Counted from the first letter of the stretch, positions 1 to 9,532 are shown. The stretch: 64,000 nucleotides of DNA from Candidatus Avoscillospira avistercoris (GCA_018716875.1 DVJJ01000143.1:1-64000), one strand, 5' to 3'. Notes: generated by a model from the letters alone, not told the origin. Translations and numbers: made by a program.

Positions 1-27
1 CATATGAAAGAATACTGGCACTTTTTT

Positions 28-88
28 GAGGGTGCGAAAAGTTTGCTGCTTGATTTTACCAGGCACACAAGGAACTTTTCGCACCCTC
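28..88. repeat. 16-bp perfect inverted repeat (gagggtgcgaaaagtt / aacttttcgcaccctc) with 29-nt loop
   Basis: Arms at 28-43 and 73-88 are exact reverse complements; T-run follows the right arm. Confidence 0.75.
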
Positions 89-155
89 TTTTTGCGTCCA
101 TGTTCCCTTTATTCCCTGCTGGGAGCAACCGCTGATCCTGCCACTCTGCGGTTGG

Positions 156-560
156 GTGGGTAGGGAGAATGCCATCACAATAAAAGGCAAGGGCGGCAAA
201 CTCCGCACAGTACCCATCAATGAGCAGATTGCAATTGCTCTCCGGGAACAGTTGGTGCATACCCAGCGTGGACATAAACTGCTGGTACCGGACGATATGC
301 CCACTGACCGTGCCATCAATGGCCTACAGCTTTTCATCATAAAGCATAGAAACGACATCCAGGTAAAGTCCAGCCCTCCCCTGACCTTTCACGGGCTTCG
401 TCACACCTTTGCGGCAGAGACGTACGCGGAGTTGATCCGCAGCGGCATGGGGACTCTGGATGCCCACTTCACTGTGTCCCGATTGCTGGGCCATAAGCGG
501 CCCGATGTGACCAATATTTATCTGGTCTCTCTGTCCAGGGACAAATACCATGGAAAATAA
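156..560 (+). pseudogene. Tyrosine recombinase/integrase C-terminal fragment
   Basis: Contains GKGGKLRTVPI, HGLRHTFA and LLGHKRPDVTNIYL catalytic-domain motifs; N-terminal and core-binding domains are absent and the upstream in-frame sequence is not integrase-like. Confidence 0.75.
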
Positions 561-609
561 CGGAATGAACACCACTTGTTCGGGCCAAACTATATCCGGA
601 GGCGATTGT

Positions 610-765
610 ATGGAACAGCAAGAGATCACATTGGGGAATGTCATTTATGAGGTCAGCCGCACCTACGCAGGAAACTGCCCCGCCTCAGAATTGATCGCGG
701 AACGACTGGCCAAGCGCCTGGCGGAATATCCTTCCTTTGACGAACCGCATGGCAAAGTCGTATAA
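610..765 (+). CDS. Small transposon-associated protein (TnpW-like)
   Basis: MEQQEITLGNVIYEVSRTYAG...; short ORF immediately 5' of the serine recombinase, resembling TnpW-type proteins. Confidence 0.5.
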   Translation: MEQQEITLGNVIYEVSRTYAGNCPASELIAERLAKRLAEYPSFDEPHGKVV

Positions 766-801
766 TGACCTTGTGGGTCGGTTCGTCGTAAGGAGGCAAA
801 C

Positions 802-2493
802 ATGAGAACCGACAAATTAACGCTGGGCTTCGCCTACCTGCGTCTCTCCAATGAAGAGGCCCAGGGCGGGGAATCCTCCAGTATCACCAACCAACGCATG
901 ATCGTGCAGAATTACTGCAAGCAAAACGGCATCACCCTGGTGCGGGAATTCGTGGACGACGGTTACTCCGGCGGCAACTTCGACCGACCGGCGTTCCAGG
1001 AAATGATGCGACAGCTCTCTCAGGGCCAGGCCAACACTGTCATCACCAAGGACCTCAGCCGACTGGGCCGTGATATGCGGGAAGCCAGCTACTACGCCGA
1101 GCAGTTCTTCCCCGAGCACGGCATCCGCTATATCGCCATCGGCGACAACTTTGACACCGAGCGAGAAAATGTCATGGCCCCTTTTTTGTTCGCCATGAAC
1201 GAGGTCTATCTGCGGGACGGTTCCCGGAAGGTCAAAGATGTCCTCCGCAGCAAACGGGAGAGCGGACAGTACTGCGCCTGTCCCCCCTATGGCTACCGCA
1301 AAGACAAGGAGGACAAGCACCGTCTGACCCCCGACGAGCAGACTGCCCCGGTGGTGCAGCGCATTTTTGAACAGGCGGCCAAAGGGGATTCCTCCCGAAA
1401 GATCGCCCTGGATCTGAACGCCGATGGCGTCATCCCGCCGTTGAAGTACCGGGTGCTGTATCGGGACGAGTTCAGTGCAGAGGGTGCCGCCCGGGCCAGC
1501 GATGTGTGGAATTATACCACGGTGAAACGCATCTTGAAAAACCCGGTGTATCTGGGCCACACCCTGCTGGGAAAAAGCAAAAAGGTCAGCGTAAAGTCCA
1601 AGAAAAAAGTCCCGGTTCCCCGGGACAACTGGGCGGTGACGGAAAACACCCATCCGCCGCTGGTCACAAAGCAGCTCTATGAGCGGGCTCAGGCCAATTT
1701 GGGCCGGGGCAGCCGTGACTACCGCGCTTATGACCAGGTGCGCAAAAGCATCTTCTCCGGCATTGCCGTCTGTGCCAAGTGCGGCCATTCCCTTTGCTCC
1801 TGCGGCACCGTCTATAAAGGTGAACGGGAAAAATACTGGTACCTTTCCTGTACCCACCAGCGGCAGGACATCGCCGAGCCCTGTACCGGCGTCCGGGTGC
1901 GGTACGCCGATCTGCTGGAGATCGTGCGGCAGGAATTGAACAGTCTGCTGGCTTTGACGGATCAGCAGGTTAGCGCCCTGGTCCACGATGCCTTACAGCG
2001 GGCAGGTGCCAGCGAAAATCCTAAGGCGCTCCGTCAGAAGCGGGAAAAGATCGAGGCACGGCTGGGAACCATCGATAAGATCGTCACCAAACTCTACACA
2101 GACAATGCCATGGGTCATCTGGACGATGACCGGCTGCGTCGCATGGTAGCAGATTTGGAGAAGGAGTCCGTTGGTCTGCAAGCCACGCTGGATTCGCTGA
2201 CCGTCTCACATCCCGCCGAGGAGATCGCGTCCAATTACGCCAGCTTCTTTTCCCTGGCCCGGTCCTACACACAAATCCAGGAATTGGACCGCGATACCCT
2301 GCTGACCTTTGTAGAGCGGATTGAAGTAGGCCCCAAGAACTATCCCGATGGCATTGTCAAGGCAACCCACCGCAACCAGCCCTACCGGCAGAGCATCCGT
2401 ATCGTCTATAAATTTATTGGCGAGGTAGCTGCAGAACCTGTCCGGGAGCTTCCGCCGGTGAATGAGAATGCGGCAAATGATACACTTGCCTGA
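802..2493 (+). CDS. Large serine recombinase (TnpX/DUF4368-type)
   Basis: 563 aa; N-terminal resolvase domain (AYLRLSNEE, TKDLSRLGRDMRE), recombinase domain, zinc-ribbon-like CAKCGHSLCSC, coiled-coil C-terminus. Confidence 0.95.
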   Translation: MRTDKLTLGFAYLRLSNEEAQGGESSSITNQRMIVQNYCKQNGITLVREFVDDGYSGGNFDRPAFQEMMRQLSQGQANTVITKDLSRLGRDMREASYYAEQFFPEHGIRYIAIGDNFDTERENVMAPFLFAMNEVYLRDGSRKVKDVLRSKRESGQYCACPPYGYRKDKEDKHRLTPDEQTAPVVQRIFEQAAKGDSSRKIALDLNADGVIPPLKYRVLYRDEFSAEGAARASDVWNYTTVKRILKNPVYLGHTLLGKSKKVSVKSKKKVPVPRDNWAVTENTHPPLVTKQLYERAQANLGRGSRDYRAYDQVRKSIFSGIAVCAKCGHSLCSCGTVYKGEREKYWYLSCTHQRQDIAEPCTGVRVRYADLLEIVRQELNSLLALTDQQVSALVHDALQRAGASENPKALRQKREKIEARLGTIDKIVTKLYTDNAMGHLDDDRLRRMVADLEKESVGLQATLDSLTVSHPAEEIASNYASFFSLARSYTQIQELDRDTLLTFVERIEVGPKNYPDGIVKATHRNQPYRQSIRIVYKFIGEVAAEPVRELPPVNENAANDTLA

Positions 2494-2569
2494 GTTGTCA
2501 GAACTTTCTGATCCCGCAACCCCTGACAGTGCAAGGGTTTTAAACCCTTAAGATGGAGAAGGAACACCA

Positions 2570-2692
2570 AGGGAGGTCGGCGTCGACCTGAAGCAGGGTT
2601 ACAACGGTCATCTGACCTCCCGCGAGGCCGGCTCTGTTGGCGGCCAGATGGTCAAGAAGATGATCGAGGAATACGAGCGCAACATGAAGTAA
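2570..2692 (+). pseudogene. Alpha/beta-type small acid-soluble spore protein, C-terminal part only
   Basis: In-frame REVGVDLKQGYNGHLTSREAGSVGGQMVKKMIEEYERNMK* matches the SASP C-terminal signature (GVxLxxGYNGxLTxxxxGSVGGxMVKKMI); first ~25-30 residues missing; in-frame stop at 2549-2551. Confidence 0.85.
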
Positions 2693-2709
2693 TTCCTCCC
2701 CAAACGCAC

Positions 2710-2744
2710 AAAACACCCGGCAGTCTCAGACTGCCGGGTGTTTT
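2710..2744. terminator. Bidirectional intrinsic terminator
   Basis: aaaacacccggcagtct-c-agactgccgggtgtttt perfect hairpin between SASP remnant and hydF. Confidence 0.9.
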
Positions 2745-2747
2745 GCG

Positions 2748-3941
2748 TTATGGCAGCAGGGCGGCCAAGGCCGGAAACGGCGCCAGGGAGCGTTTCAGAA
2801 TCCCGTGGACCTGGGCGATGGCCGTGCCGTAATTGGTAAATGGCACCCCGGCGTCGGCGGCACATTTTCTCCGGTAGTCCAGTTCCCGGCCATTGAGCAT
2901 ACAGCCGCCGCAATGGACCACCACCCGATAGGGCGACAAGTCCTCGGGAAACTCCCGGCCGGAACAGGTCTCGAATTGCAGGTCTGCGCCGCTGTACTCC
3001 CGCAGCCAGCGGGGCAGCTTGACGGTACCGATATCCTCACACTGGCGGTGGTGGGTACAGCCCTCGGCAATTAAAATCCGGTCGCCATCGTGCAAATCAT
3101 TCAACACAGCAGCACCACGGACTGCGTCCTCCAGAAAGCCTTTATACCGGGCCATCAGAATGGAAAAAGACGTCAAAGGCAGTTCCGACGGCGTGGCTCT
3201 GGACACTACACCGAATACCTGAGAGTCCGTCACCACCAGTGCGGGCCGCTGGCCTAACCGTTCCAATGCCGTGGGATACTCCGTTTCCCGGACCACCAGC
3301 GGCATGGCTCCAGCCTCCAAAGCGTCCCGGATTACCTGCTGCTGCGGCAGAATCAGCCGCCCCTTGGGGGCCGATTTATCGATGGGGACCACCAAAATCA
3401 GGAAGTCCCCCGGCTGCACCAAATCGCCCACCAGTTTTCCAGTCCGTTCCCCGGTGGGAATCAATCGGGCAATCCGTTCTTTCAGCTCCCACACACCGTC
3501 ACCGGTCAGGGCGCTGACAGCCAGACCGTCGCCCTCTGCCGTGGCTCCCAAATCGGCCTTGTTATAGGCTACGACATAGGGAATTTTTTTCTCCACAAGC
3601 AGTGCAATAAGCTGTTGATCGATTGCCGTTTTTCCCACGGTACCATCCACCACCAGAACAGCGCAGTCCACCCGATTCAGCGTCCGCTTCGTCTGCTGGA
3701 CCCGCAGTTCTCCCAGCTGGCCCTCGTCGTCAAAGCCCGGCGTGTCGATGATAACCACCGGTCCCATGGGCAGCAGCTCCATAGCCTTCTGGACCGGGTC
3801 GGTGGTGGTGCCTTTGACCTCCGACACCACCGACAACTGCTGACCGGTCACGGCGTTGACCAGACTGGATTTTCCGGCGTTTCTCCGTCCGAAAAATCCA
3901 ATGTGGACCCGCTCCGCGGCGGGTGTATCATTCATACCCAT
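2748..3941 (-). CDS. hydF: [FeFe]-hydrogenase H-cluster maturation GTPase HydF
   Basis: GRRNAGKSSL P-loop, DTPGFDDEG, HCGGCMLN Cys motif. Confidence 0.95.
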   Translation of the reverse strand: MGMNDTPAAERVHIGFFGRRNAGKSSLVNAVTGQQLSVVSEVKGTTTDPVQKAMELLPMGPVVIIDTPGFDDEGQLGELRVQQTKRTLNRVDCAVLVVDGTVGKTAIDQQLIALLVEKKIPYVVAYNKADLGATAEGDGLAVSALTGDGVWELKERIARLIPTGERTGKLVGDLVQPGDFLILVVPIDKSAPKGRLILPQQQVIRDALEAGAMPLVVRETEYPTALERLGQRPALVVTDSQVFGVVSRATPSELPLTSFSILMARYKGFLEDAVRGAAVLNDLHDGDRILIAEGCTHHRQCEDIGTVKLPRWLREYSGADLQFETCSGREFPEDLSPYRVVVHCGGCMLNGRELDYRRKCAADAGVPFTNYGTAIAQVHGILKRSLAPFPALAALLP

Positions 3942-3950
3942 AGGCCCACC

Positions 3951-5366
3951 TCAGAACCGGAAGTCCCGGATACCCTGCTCGATTTTTTGCAGATGGTCGG
4001 CGCAAATCTCCCGGACCTTATCCTTGGGGATGTTCTGGAGTTCTGCCTGAATCAGCGCTTCTCCGATGGCTTTCGTCTCCGGGGCCGCGTAATCCATAAG
4101 ATATTCCTTTAACGTCATCAGTGCATTGGGATGGCAGCAGTTTTGAATCTGTCCGGCTTTGCAAAGGCTCATAAACCGGTCGCCGGTGCGGCCTTCCCGG
4201 TAGCAGGCCGTACAGAAGGACGGAATATACCCCAGCTCCATCAGCCAGCAGACCACTTCATCCAGGGTTCTCTGGTCGGACACGTCGAACTGTTCCGTGT
4301 CGGTGGGCCGCTCCTCTTCCTCGTAGCCGCCGACAGAGGTACGGGAACCACCGCTGATCTGGGACACGCCCAGGGGCAGAACCCGTTCTCTTACGGCCTG
4401 GCTCTCCCGTGTGGAGATGATCATGCCCGTATAGGGCACGGCAATGCGAATCAATGCGCACAGCTTGGCAAAGGTATCGTCGCTGATGCCGTTGTCAAAG
4501 GCGCTGGGGTCGATGTCGTCGGCATGCTTGATGCGGGGGACACTGATGGTGTGAGGGCCGACGCCGTGGACGGCTTCCAAATGTTCGGCGTGCATCAGCA
4601 GGCCCGCAAACTCATAGCGGTACCGCTCCAATCCGAACAGCACGCCCAGACCCACGTCATCAATGCCGCCCTCCATGGCCCGGTCCATGGCTTCCGTGTG
4701 GTAGTCATAATTATGCTTGGGGCCGGTGGGATGCAGCTGCTCATAGCTCTCCTTGTGATATGTCTCCTGGAAGAGAATATAGGTGCCGATTCCGGCTTCT
4801 TTCAGCATCCGGTATTCCTCCACCGTGGTGGCAGCAATGTTGACATTGACGCGGCGGATATCACCGTTTTTGTGGTGGATGGAATAGATGGTTTTGATGC
4901 ATTCGAGAATGTATTCAATGGGATTGTTCTTCGGGTCCTCACCGGCTTCAATGGCCAGCCGCTTGTGGCCCATATCCTGCAAAGCGATGACCTCCCGTGC
5001 CACTTCCTCCTGGGTCAGCTTTTTGCGGCCGATGTGCTTGTTTTTGGCGTGGTAGGGGCAGTAGACACAGCCGTTGACGCAGTAGTTAGACAGGTACAGA
5101 GGGGCAAACAGCACAATCCGGTTGCCGTAGAATTTCAGCTTGATTTCCTTGGCCAAATCGTACATCCGCTGGAGCCGCATCTCATCCTCACAGGCCAGCA
5201 GCACCGAGGCTTCCCGGTGGCTCAGGCCCTTACATTGGGCCGCCTTGTCGAGAATGGCGTCTACCAACTCCAGATCGTCCTTGTGGGCATCGGCATAAGC
5301 CAGGGTGTCGAGAATTTCCTGATGGTCGATAAATTCCGTGGCTTTCAGGGAATGGGGGTTGTACAT
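3951..5366 (-). CDS. hydG: [FeFe]-hydrogenase maturase, radical SAM HydG
   Basis: LYLSNYCVNGCVYCPYH radical-SAM motif, C-terminal CTACYREGRTGDRFM. Confidence 0.95.
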   Translation of the reverse strand: MYNPHSLKATEFIDHQEILDTLAYADAHKDDLELVDAILDKAAQCKGLSHREASVLLACEDEMRLQRMYDLAKEIKLKFYGNRIVLFAPLYLSNYCVNGCVYCPYHAKNKHIGRKKLTQEEVAREVIALQDMGHKRLAIEAGEDPKNNPIEYILECIKTIYSIHHKNGDIRRVNVNIAATTVEEYRMLKEAGIGTYILFQETYHKESYEQLHPTGPKHNYDYHTEAMDRAMEGGIDDVGLGVLFGLERYRYEFAGLLMHAEHLEAVHGVGPHTISVPRIKHADDIDPSAFDNGISDDTFAKLCALIRIAVPYTGMIISTRESQAVRERVLPLGVSQISGGSRTSVGGYEEEERPTDTEQFDVSDQRTLDEVVCWLMELGYIPSFCTACYREGRTGDRFMSLCKAGQIQNCCHPNALMTLKEYLMDYAAPETKAIGEALIQAELQNIPKDKVREICADHLQKIEQGIRDFRF

Positions 5367-5407
5367 GATACATTCCTTCTTTCTTGCGGGTCAGAGGTTC
5401 TTTCCCG

Positions 5408-6472
5408 TCAGAGTGTCGGGGCGTCGCCCCGGGCTACAACGGCTTCATAGCCGATGGCTTGCAGATTGGTTCGCAGCTGGTTCAGACCGTTGGCCGATTC
5501 GGCCCCAGTAGCCAGCTTATCATGGTACAAAAGATATTTACTCCGCACGTCGGCGGGGGACAGATTGGGCATAACCACATTGGCCCCATGGAGAATCCCC
5601 CGCTCCCGGCCGCCCTCCAGGGCTGTCCCCAGCGCCGTGGTGGCGGGCAGCAGGACTTTGGGCAGCAGCAGCCGCACCATGGACAGCAGGTACAGCGTCA
5701 ACTCTGCTGATCCGTCCGGTTCGTTGGCAAAGGGCGTATCCCGATGGCGCAAAAACGGGCCCATGCCCACCATATGGGGCTGCAATTCCTGTAAGAACCG
5801 CAAATCCTCCACCAAGTTCTCCAACGTCTGGCCGGGAGAGCCCACCATCATACCTGCGCCCACCTGATACCCCAGCGCCTTGAGGTCGTACAGGCAGCGG
5901 ATACGGTGTTCCAACCGCAGTTCCGGCGGGTGCAGATGGGCATAGTGGGCATCGTTGGCCGTCTCATGGCGCAGCAAATACCGGTCGGCCCCGGCCTGTT
6001 TCAGGGCAGCGTAGCTGTCCCGGCTCCGCTCCCCGATGGACAGGGTCACGGCACAGTCGGGGTGGTTTTTCTTAATGGCCGTCAGGAGATTGCATAACTT
6101 GTCATCGGTCCACCAGCCATCCTCCCCGCCCTGCAAGACAAAGGTTCGGAACCCCAGGTCATAGCCCGCGTCGCAGCAGGCCAGAATGACCTCCGGAGAC
6201 AGACGGTATCGTTCCGCTTTGCGATTGCTGCGGCGGATGCCGCAGTAGTAGCAGTCGTTTTTGCAGTAGTTGGTAAATTCGATGAGACCCCGGAGATAGA
6301 CTTGGTTTCCAAAGGTTTTCCGCGCCGTCGCCACGGCGGCAGCCCGCAGAATCTCCGCCGATTCCACCGTCCGCTGCTCCAGCAGCGTCAGCAATTCCCC
6401 ATCGGTGAGGGCCTCCCCCGCCGCCAGACGGCGGGCCAGGGCCGCGGCCTTATCCACGGCCGCCTCCGGCAT
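5408..6472 (-). CDS. hydE: [FeFe]-hydrogenase maturase, radical SAM HydE
   Basis: EFTNYCKNDCYYCGIRRSN; start could also be 6508; clustered with hydG/hydF. Confidence 0.93.
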   Translation of the reverse strand: MPEAAVDKAAALARRLAAGEALTDGELLTLLEQRTVESAEILRAAAVATARKTFGNQVYLRGLIEFTNYCKNDCYYCGIRRSNRKAERYRLSPEVILACCDAGYDLGFRTFVLQGGEDGWWTDDKLCNLLTAIKKNHPDCAVTLSIGERSRDSYAALKQAGADRYLLRHETANDAHYAHLHPPELRLEHRIRCLYDLKALGYQVGAGMMVGSPGQTLENLVEDLRFLQELQPHMVGMGPFLRHRDTPFANEPDGSAELTLYLLSMVRLLLPKVLLPATTALGTALEGGRERGILHGANVVMPNLSPADVRSKYLLYHDKLATGAESANGLNQLRTNLQAIGYEAVVARGDAPTL

Positions 6473-6704
6473 AGGCCGTCTTGGAGCTGACGCCGGGCAG
6501 CTTGCCAATCTTGCCCGACAGGGCTGAAATCACATCCTGGGGGGCATCCACGGCAATGCTCATGATGCTGACCTGTTTTTCCCGGTAGGGAATGCCCATG
6601 CGGCCAATGATATATTGGCGGTACTGGTGCAGAATGTCGTTGAGAGCTTCCACCGACGATTCATTTTCCACCAGAATGGCCAATAGCGCAATGCGTGTTT
6701 CCAT
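6450..6704 (-). CDS. TM1266-family iron-only hydrogenase system regulator
   Basis: METRIALLAILVENESSVEALNDILHQYRQYIIGRMGIPYRE...; RBS aggagg at 6711-6717. Confidence 0.85.
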   Translation of the reverse strand: METRIALLAILVENESSVEALNDILHQYRQYIIGRMGIPYREKQVSIMSIAVDAPQDVISALSGKIGKLPGVSSKTAYAGGGRG

Positions 6705-6740
6705 GGTTCGTCCTCCTTGTGAATCGAGACAAACAAAAAA

Positions 6741-6761
6741 GCCGCACCCGGAGGGTACGGC
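6741..6761 (-). terminator. Leader terminator hairpin upstream of the hyd operon
   Basis: Minus strand GCCGTACCCTCCGGGTGCGGC followed by TTTTTT, inside the 5' leader. Confidence 0.7.
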
Positions 6762-6862
6762 AAACAGCGCCCACCCGCTGCCGGGTGTGCGTCGAAAACA
6801 CCGAACCTTCCATCGCAAAGACTTTTTTGATGTCAGGATCTTGTTACACAGTTCCATGATAT

Positions 6863-6891
6863 ACGATACCATATTTTTTGTCCATTGGCAA
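6863..6891 (-). promoter_or_regulatory. Predicted sigma-A promoter of hyd maturation operon
   Basis: TTGCCA-N17-TATCGT on minus strand. Confidence 0.6.
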
Positions 6892-6977
6892 TCCCCTTGT
6901 CTTTTTCATGGGTTTGCGGTACCATAATACAAGCATACAAAACGAACCGTACAGAGTACAGAAATGGGGATTTTTTG

Positions 6978-8504
6978 ATGCAACACCCTTGGATACAGAA
7001 ACGATGCCTGCACATGACGGACCTGGACACAGACCGCACCGACGACGTCCAGCGCTGTCTCGATGCCCTTTCCGCCCTGGGCCTGGATGCCCGTCTGCCG
7101 TTGGAGCTGGTGCAGTCGTCCTACGAGACGCTGCGCCTGGAGCGATTCACCGTGACGCTGGTTCACAATGGCCGCCACTGGGACGTGACCCGTGTGGAAC
7201 CCGGTGATACCACCCTCTGTGCCTACGGCGCCGCCGTGGATTTGGGCAGTACCACCGTGGTTATGCGGTTGATGGATTTCACCTCCGGCAGCATTCTGGC
7301 CGAGGACACGGTCCGCAACGGCCAGCGGGCCTATGGTGACGAGATTCTCAGCCGGATTTTCTATACAAAGGACAATCCCGAACATCGAAAAGAATTGCAG
7401 GCCGTCACCGTGGACACCCTGAACACCCTGCTGGATAACGTCTGCGGTGAGGCAGGCGTGGACCCGGACCAGGTCTGTACCATGGTCATCGGCGGCAACA
7501 CCACCATGATTCACTTCCTACTGGGACTGGATACCTTCTGCATTTTCCACACGCCCTTCCGGCCCGTCATCACGTCGCCGGGTCTGGTGAGCGGTCCCGC
7601 CCTGGGTCTCCATGTCCGGGGGCCGGTCTACTGCTTCCCGGCTACAGCCAACTATCTGGGCGGCGATATCATCAGCGGCCTCCTGGCCACGGGTTTGACC
7701 CAGCGGGAAGAAACCGCCCTGTTCCTGGACATCGGCACCAACGGTGAAATGGTGGTGGGCAATAACACCTATCTTATCGGCGGCGCGGGCGCGGCAGGTC
7801 CGGCGCTGGAGGGCGGCATCAGCCGCAGCGGTATGCGGGCCAGAGCCGGAGCCGTGGACTCCATCACCATCCGGGACGGCGTTTTGACCTGCACCACCAT
7901 CGAAAACGAGAAGCCAAAGGGCATCTGCGGCTCCGGCATCGTGGATTTGCTGGCCCAAATGCTGCTGGCCGGATGGATGGACCGTCAGGGCACCTTGCAG
8001 CCGGAAAAGAGCAGCCGCATTCGCCGCTTTGAGGACCAATGGGCCATTGCCTACGCCGATGAAACGGAGAGCGCCACCGGCGAGGCGCTGCTGTTCACCC
8101 AGGAGGATATCCGCCAGTTTACGGAGACCAAGGCGGCAGCCCATACCATGGTGGCGGTGCTGCTGAACACCGCCGGTCTGACATTGGATGACATCGACCG
8201 GATTTATCTGGCTGGAGCCTTTGGCCGCCATTTGGATTTGGAATCGGCCATCACCATCGGCATTTACCCCGACGCCCCCCGGGAAAAATTCCGCAACGTG
8301 GGCAACAGCTCCCTGGACGGCGCCTGTGACCTGCTCTGCGGCCGGGTGACGCCGGAGGAAGCCGACCGGGTGGCAAAGGAAATTTACTATCTGGAATTTG
8401 CCATGCAGGAAACCTTTGTGGAAGAAATGCGGGCCGCCAGCTTCTACCCCCACACCAATCTGGAGCAGTATCCCACCGTTGCCGCCAAGATGCAGCAGCC
8501 GTAA
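6978..8504 (+). CDS. ASKHA-domain protein (DUF4445; RACo/RamA-like corrinoid activator family) lacking the N-terminal [2Fe-2S] domain
   Basis: AAVDLGSTTVVMRL, LFLDIGTNGEMVVGN, GICGSGIVDLLAQ, LAGAFGRHLD motifs. Confidence 0.8.
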   Translation: MQHPWIQKRCLHMTDLDTDRTDDVQRCLDALSALGLDARLPLELVQSSYETLRLERFTVTLVHNGRHWDVTRVEPGDTTLCAYGAAVDLGSTTVVMRLMDFTSGSILAEDTVRNGQRAYGDEILSRIFYTKDNPEHRKELQAVTVDTLNTLLDNVCGEAGVDPDQVCTMVIGGNTTMIHFLLGLDTFCIFHTPFRPVITSPGLVSGPALGLHVRGPVYCFPATANYLGGDIISGLLATGLTQREETALFLDIGTNGEMVVGNNTYLIGGAGAAGPALEGGISRSGMRARAGAVDSITIRDGVLTCTTIENEKPKGICGSGIVDLLAQMLLAGWMDRQGTLQPEKSSRIRRFEDQWAIAYADETESATGEALLFTQEDIRQFTETKAAAHTMVAVLLNTAGLTLDDIDRIYLAGAFGRHLDLESAITIGIYPDAPREKFRNVGNSSLDGACDLLCGRVTPEEADRVAKEIYYLEFAMQETFVEEMRAASFYPHTNLEQYPTVAAKMQQP

Positions 8505-8514
8505 CCTACAGTAA

Positions 8515-8556
8515 AACCCCCGTTTGATGGACAAACCTGCCCATCAAACGGGGGTT
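8515..8556. terminator. Bidirectional terminator
   Basis: aacccccgtttgatgg / ccatcaaacgggggtt hairpin. Confidence 0.85.
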
Positions 8557-8582
8557 ATATATTTTCTGCTAACGGAGCACCG

Positions 8583-9041
8583 TTACAGCGCCATGACATA
8601 AATCTGACAGGGGTTGCCCTCGTCCCACAGGGTGGGAAACACCTCAAACTCCCGAAATCCAACCGACTGATAAAACCGGTTGGTGCGGTCGTACACCTCA
8701 TATTTTCCCATTTGCACCGTTTTGACTTGCAGAAAAGAGCAGTTCTGTTCCCGTGCCATGGTTTTTGCCGCTTCCATCAGGGCCGCTCCAATCCCGGTGC
8801 GCTGCGCTTCTTTGCGTACTCCCATGGCGGCGATTTCCATGGTGTCCTTGCCGGTCTGCTTCAAATATAAAAATCCCACCGATTGATTGCTCTGCATGGC
8901 ACAAACATATGGCATTCCGGCGCTGTCCTGTATGTACGCCTCCCGCGCCTCGGGAATCCCGAACCACTCGGGCAGCGCCTCCAGAATTTCCCGTGTGATT
9001 CGCATTTGTTCTCGTCTGTCTGTGATCTTCCTGAGCTGCAT
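8583..9041 (-). CDS. GNAT family N-acetyltransferase
   Basis: VRKEAQRTGIGAALMEAAKTMA acetyl-CoA-binding motif. Confidence 0.85.
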   Translation of the reverse strand: MQLRKITDRREQMRITREILEALPEWFGIPEAREAYIQDSAGMPYVCAMQSNQSVGFLYLKQTGKDTMEIAAMGVRKEAQRTGIGAALMEAAKTMAREQNCSFLQVKTVQMGKYEVYDRTNRFYQSVGFREFEVFPTLWDEGNPCQIYVMAL

Positions 9042-9085
9042 ATGTTTTCCTCCACAGAGTTCTCTAAAAACTGTACCAAACGGAA

Positions 9086-9532
9086 TCACCTTTGACAGAG
9101 CTGAAGTTCCAGCTCATATAAACCGCCGGTGTGCTGCACGGTGTTTCCCGTCGGCTGAAAGCCATGGCGCTCATAGAGCCGCTTTGCACCGGTATTGGTG
9201 CTGAGAATCCACAGGGTAGGACAGTCCGTACATTGCTGTATGGCAAACATCAGCAGCCGCGTCCCATACCCCTTGTTCTGCTCGCTGGGCAACACATAGA
9301 GGTTTTCAATCCGGCTGCCATGGACAGACACAATTCCCACAGGCTTCTCCTCTGTCAGCAGATAGAGCCGCGCCCCTTTGTCCATCTCAGATTCCAGATA
9401 CCGCGCCTGCCGTTCCGGCGTATGGAGTGCCAGAAACTCCGGGGTGCAGATTGCCCGGTGGGATGCCTGCCAGCTTTCCGCATGGATGGCGGCGGCCTGC
9501 ATCAGGTTGGACGGTGTAACCGGTTGAATCAT
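9086..9532 (-). CDS. GNAT family N-acetyltransferase
   Basis: YVLPSEQNKGYGTRLLMFAI motif; RBS before 9532. Confidence 0.85.
   Translation of the reverse strand: MIQPVTPSNLMQAAAIHAESWQASHRAICTPEFLALHTPERQARYLESEMDKGARLYLLTEEKPVGIVSVHGSRIENLYVLPSEQNKGYGTRLLMFAIQQCTDCPTLWILSTNTGAKRLYERHGFQPTGNTVQHTGGLYELELQLCQR

Larger units (their letters stand above)
1..2570. mobile_element. Right part of a serine-recombinase mobile element (left end not in window)
   Basis: Recombinase plus TnpW-like ORF and integrase remnant; right boundary inferred from interruption of a SASP ORF near 2570. Confidence 0.65.
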
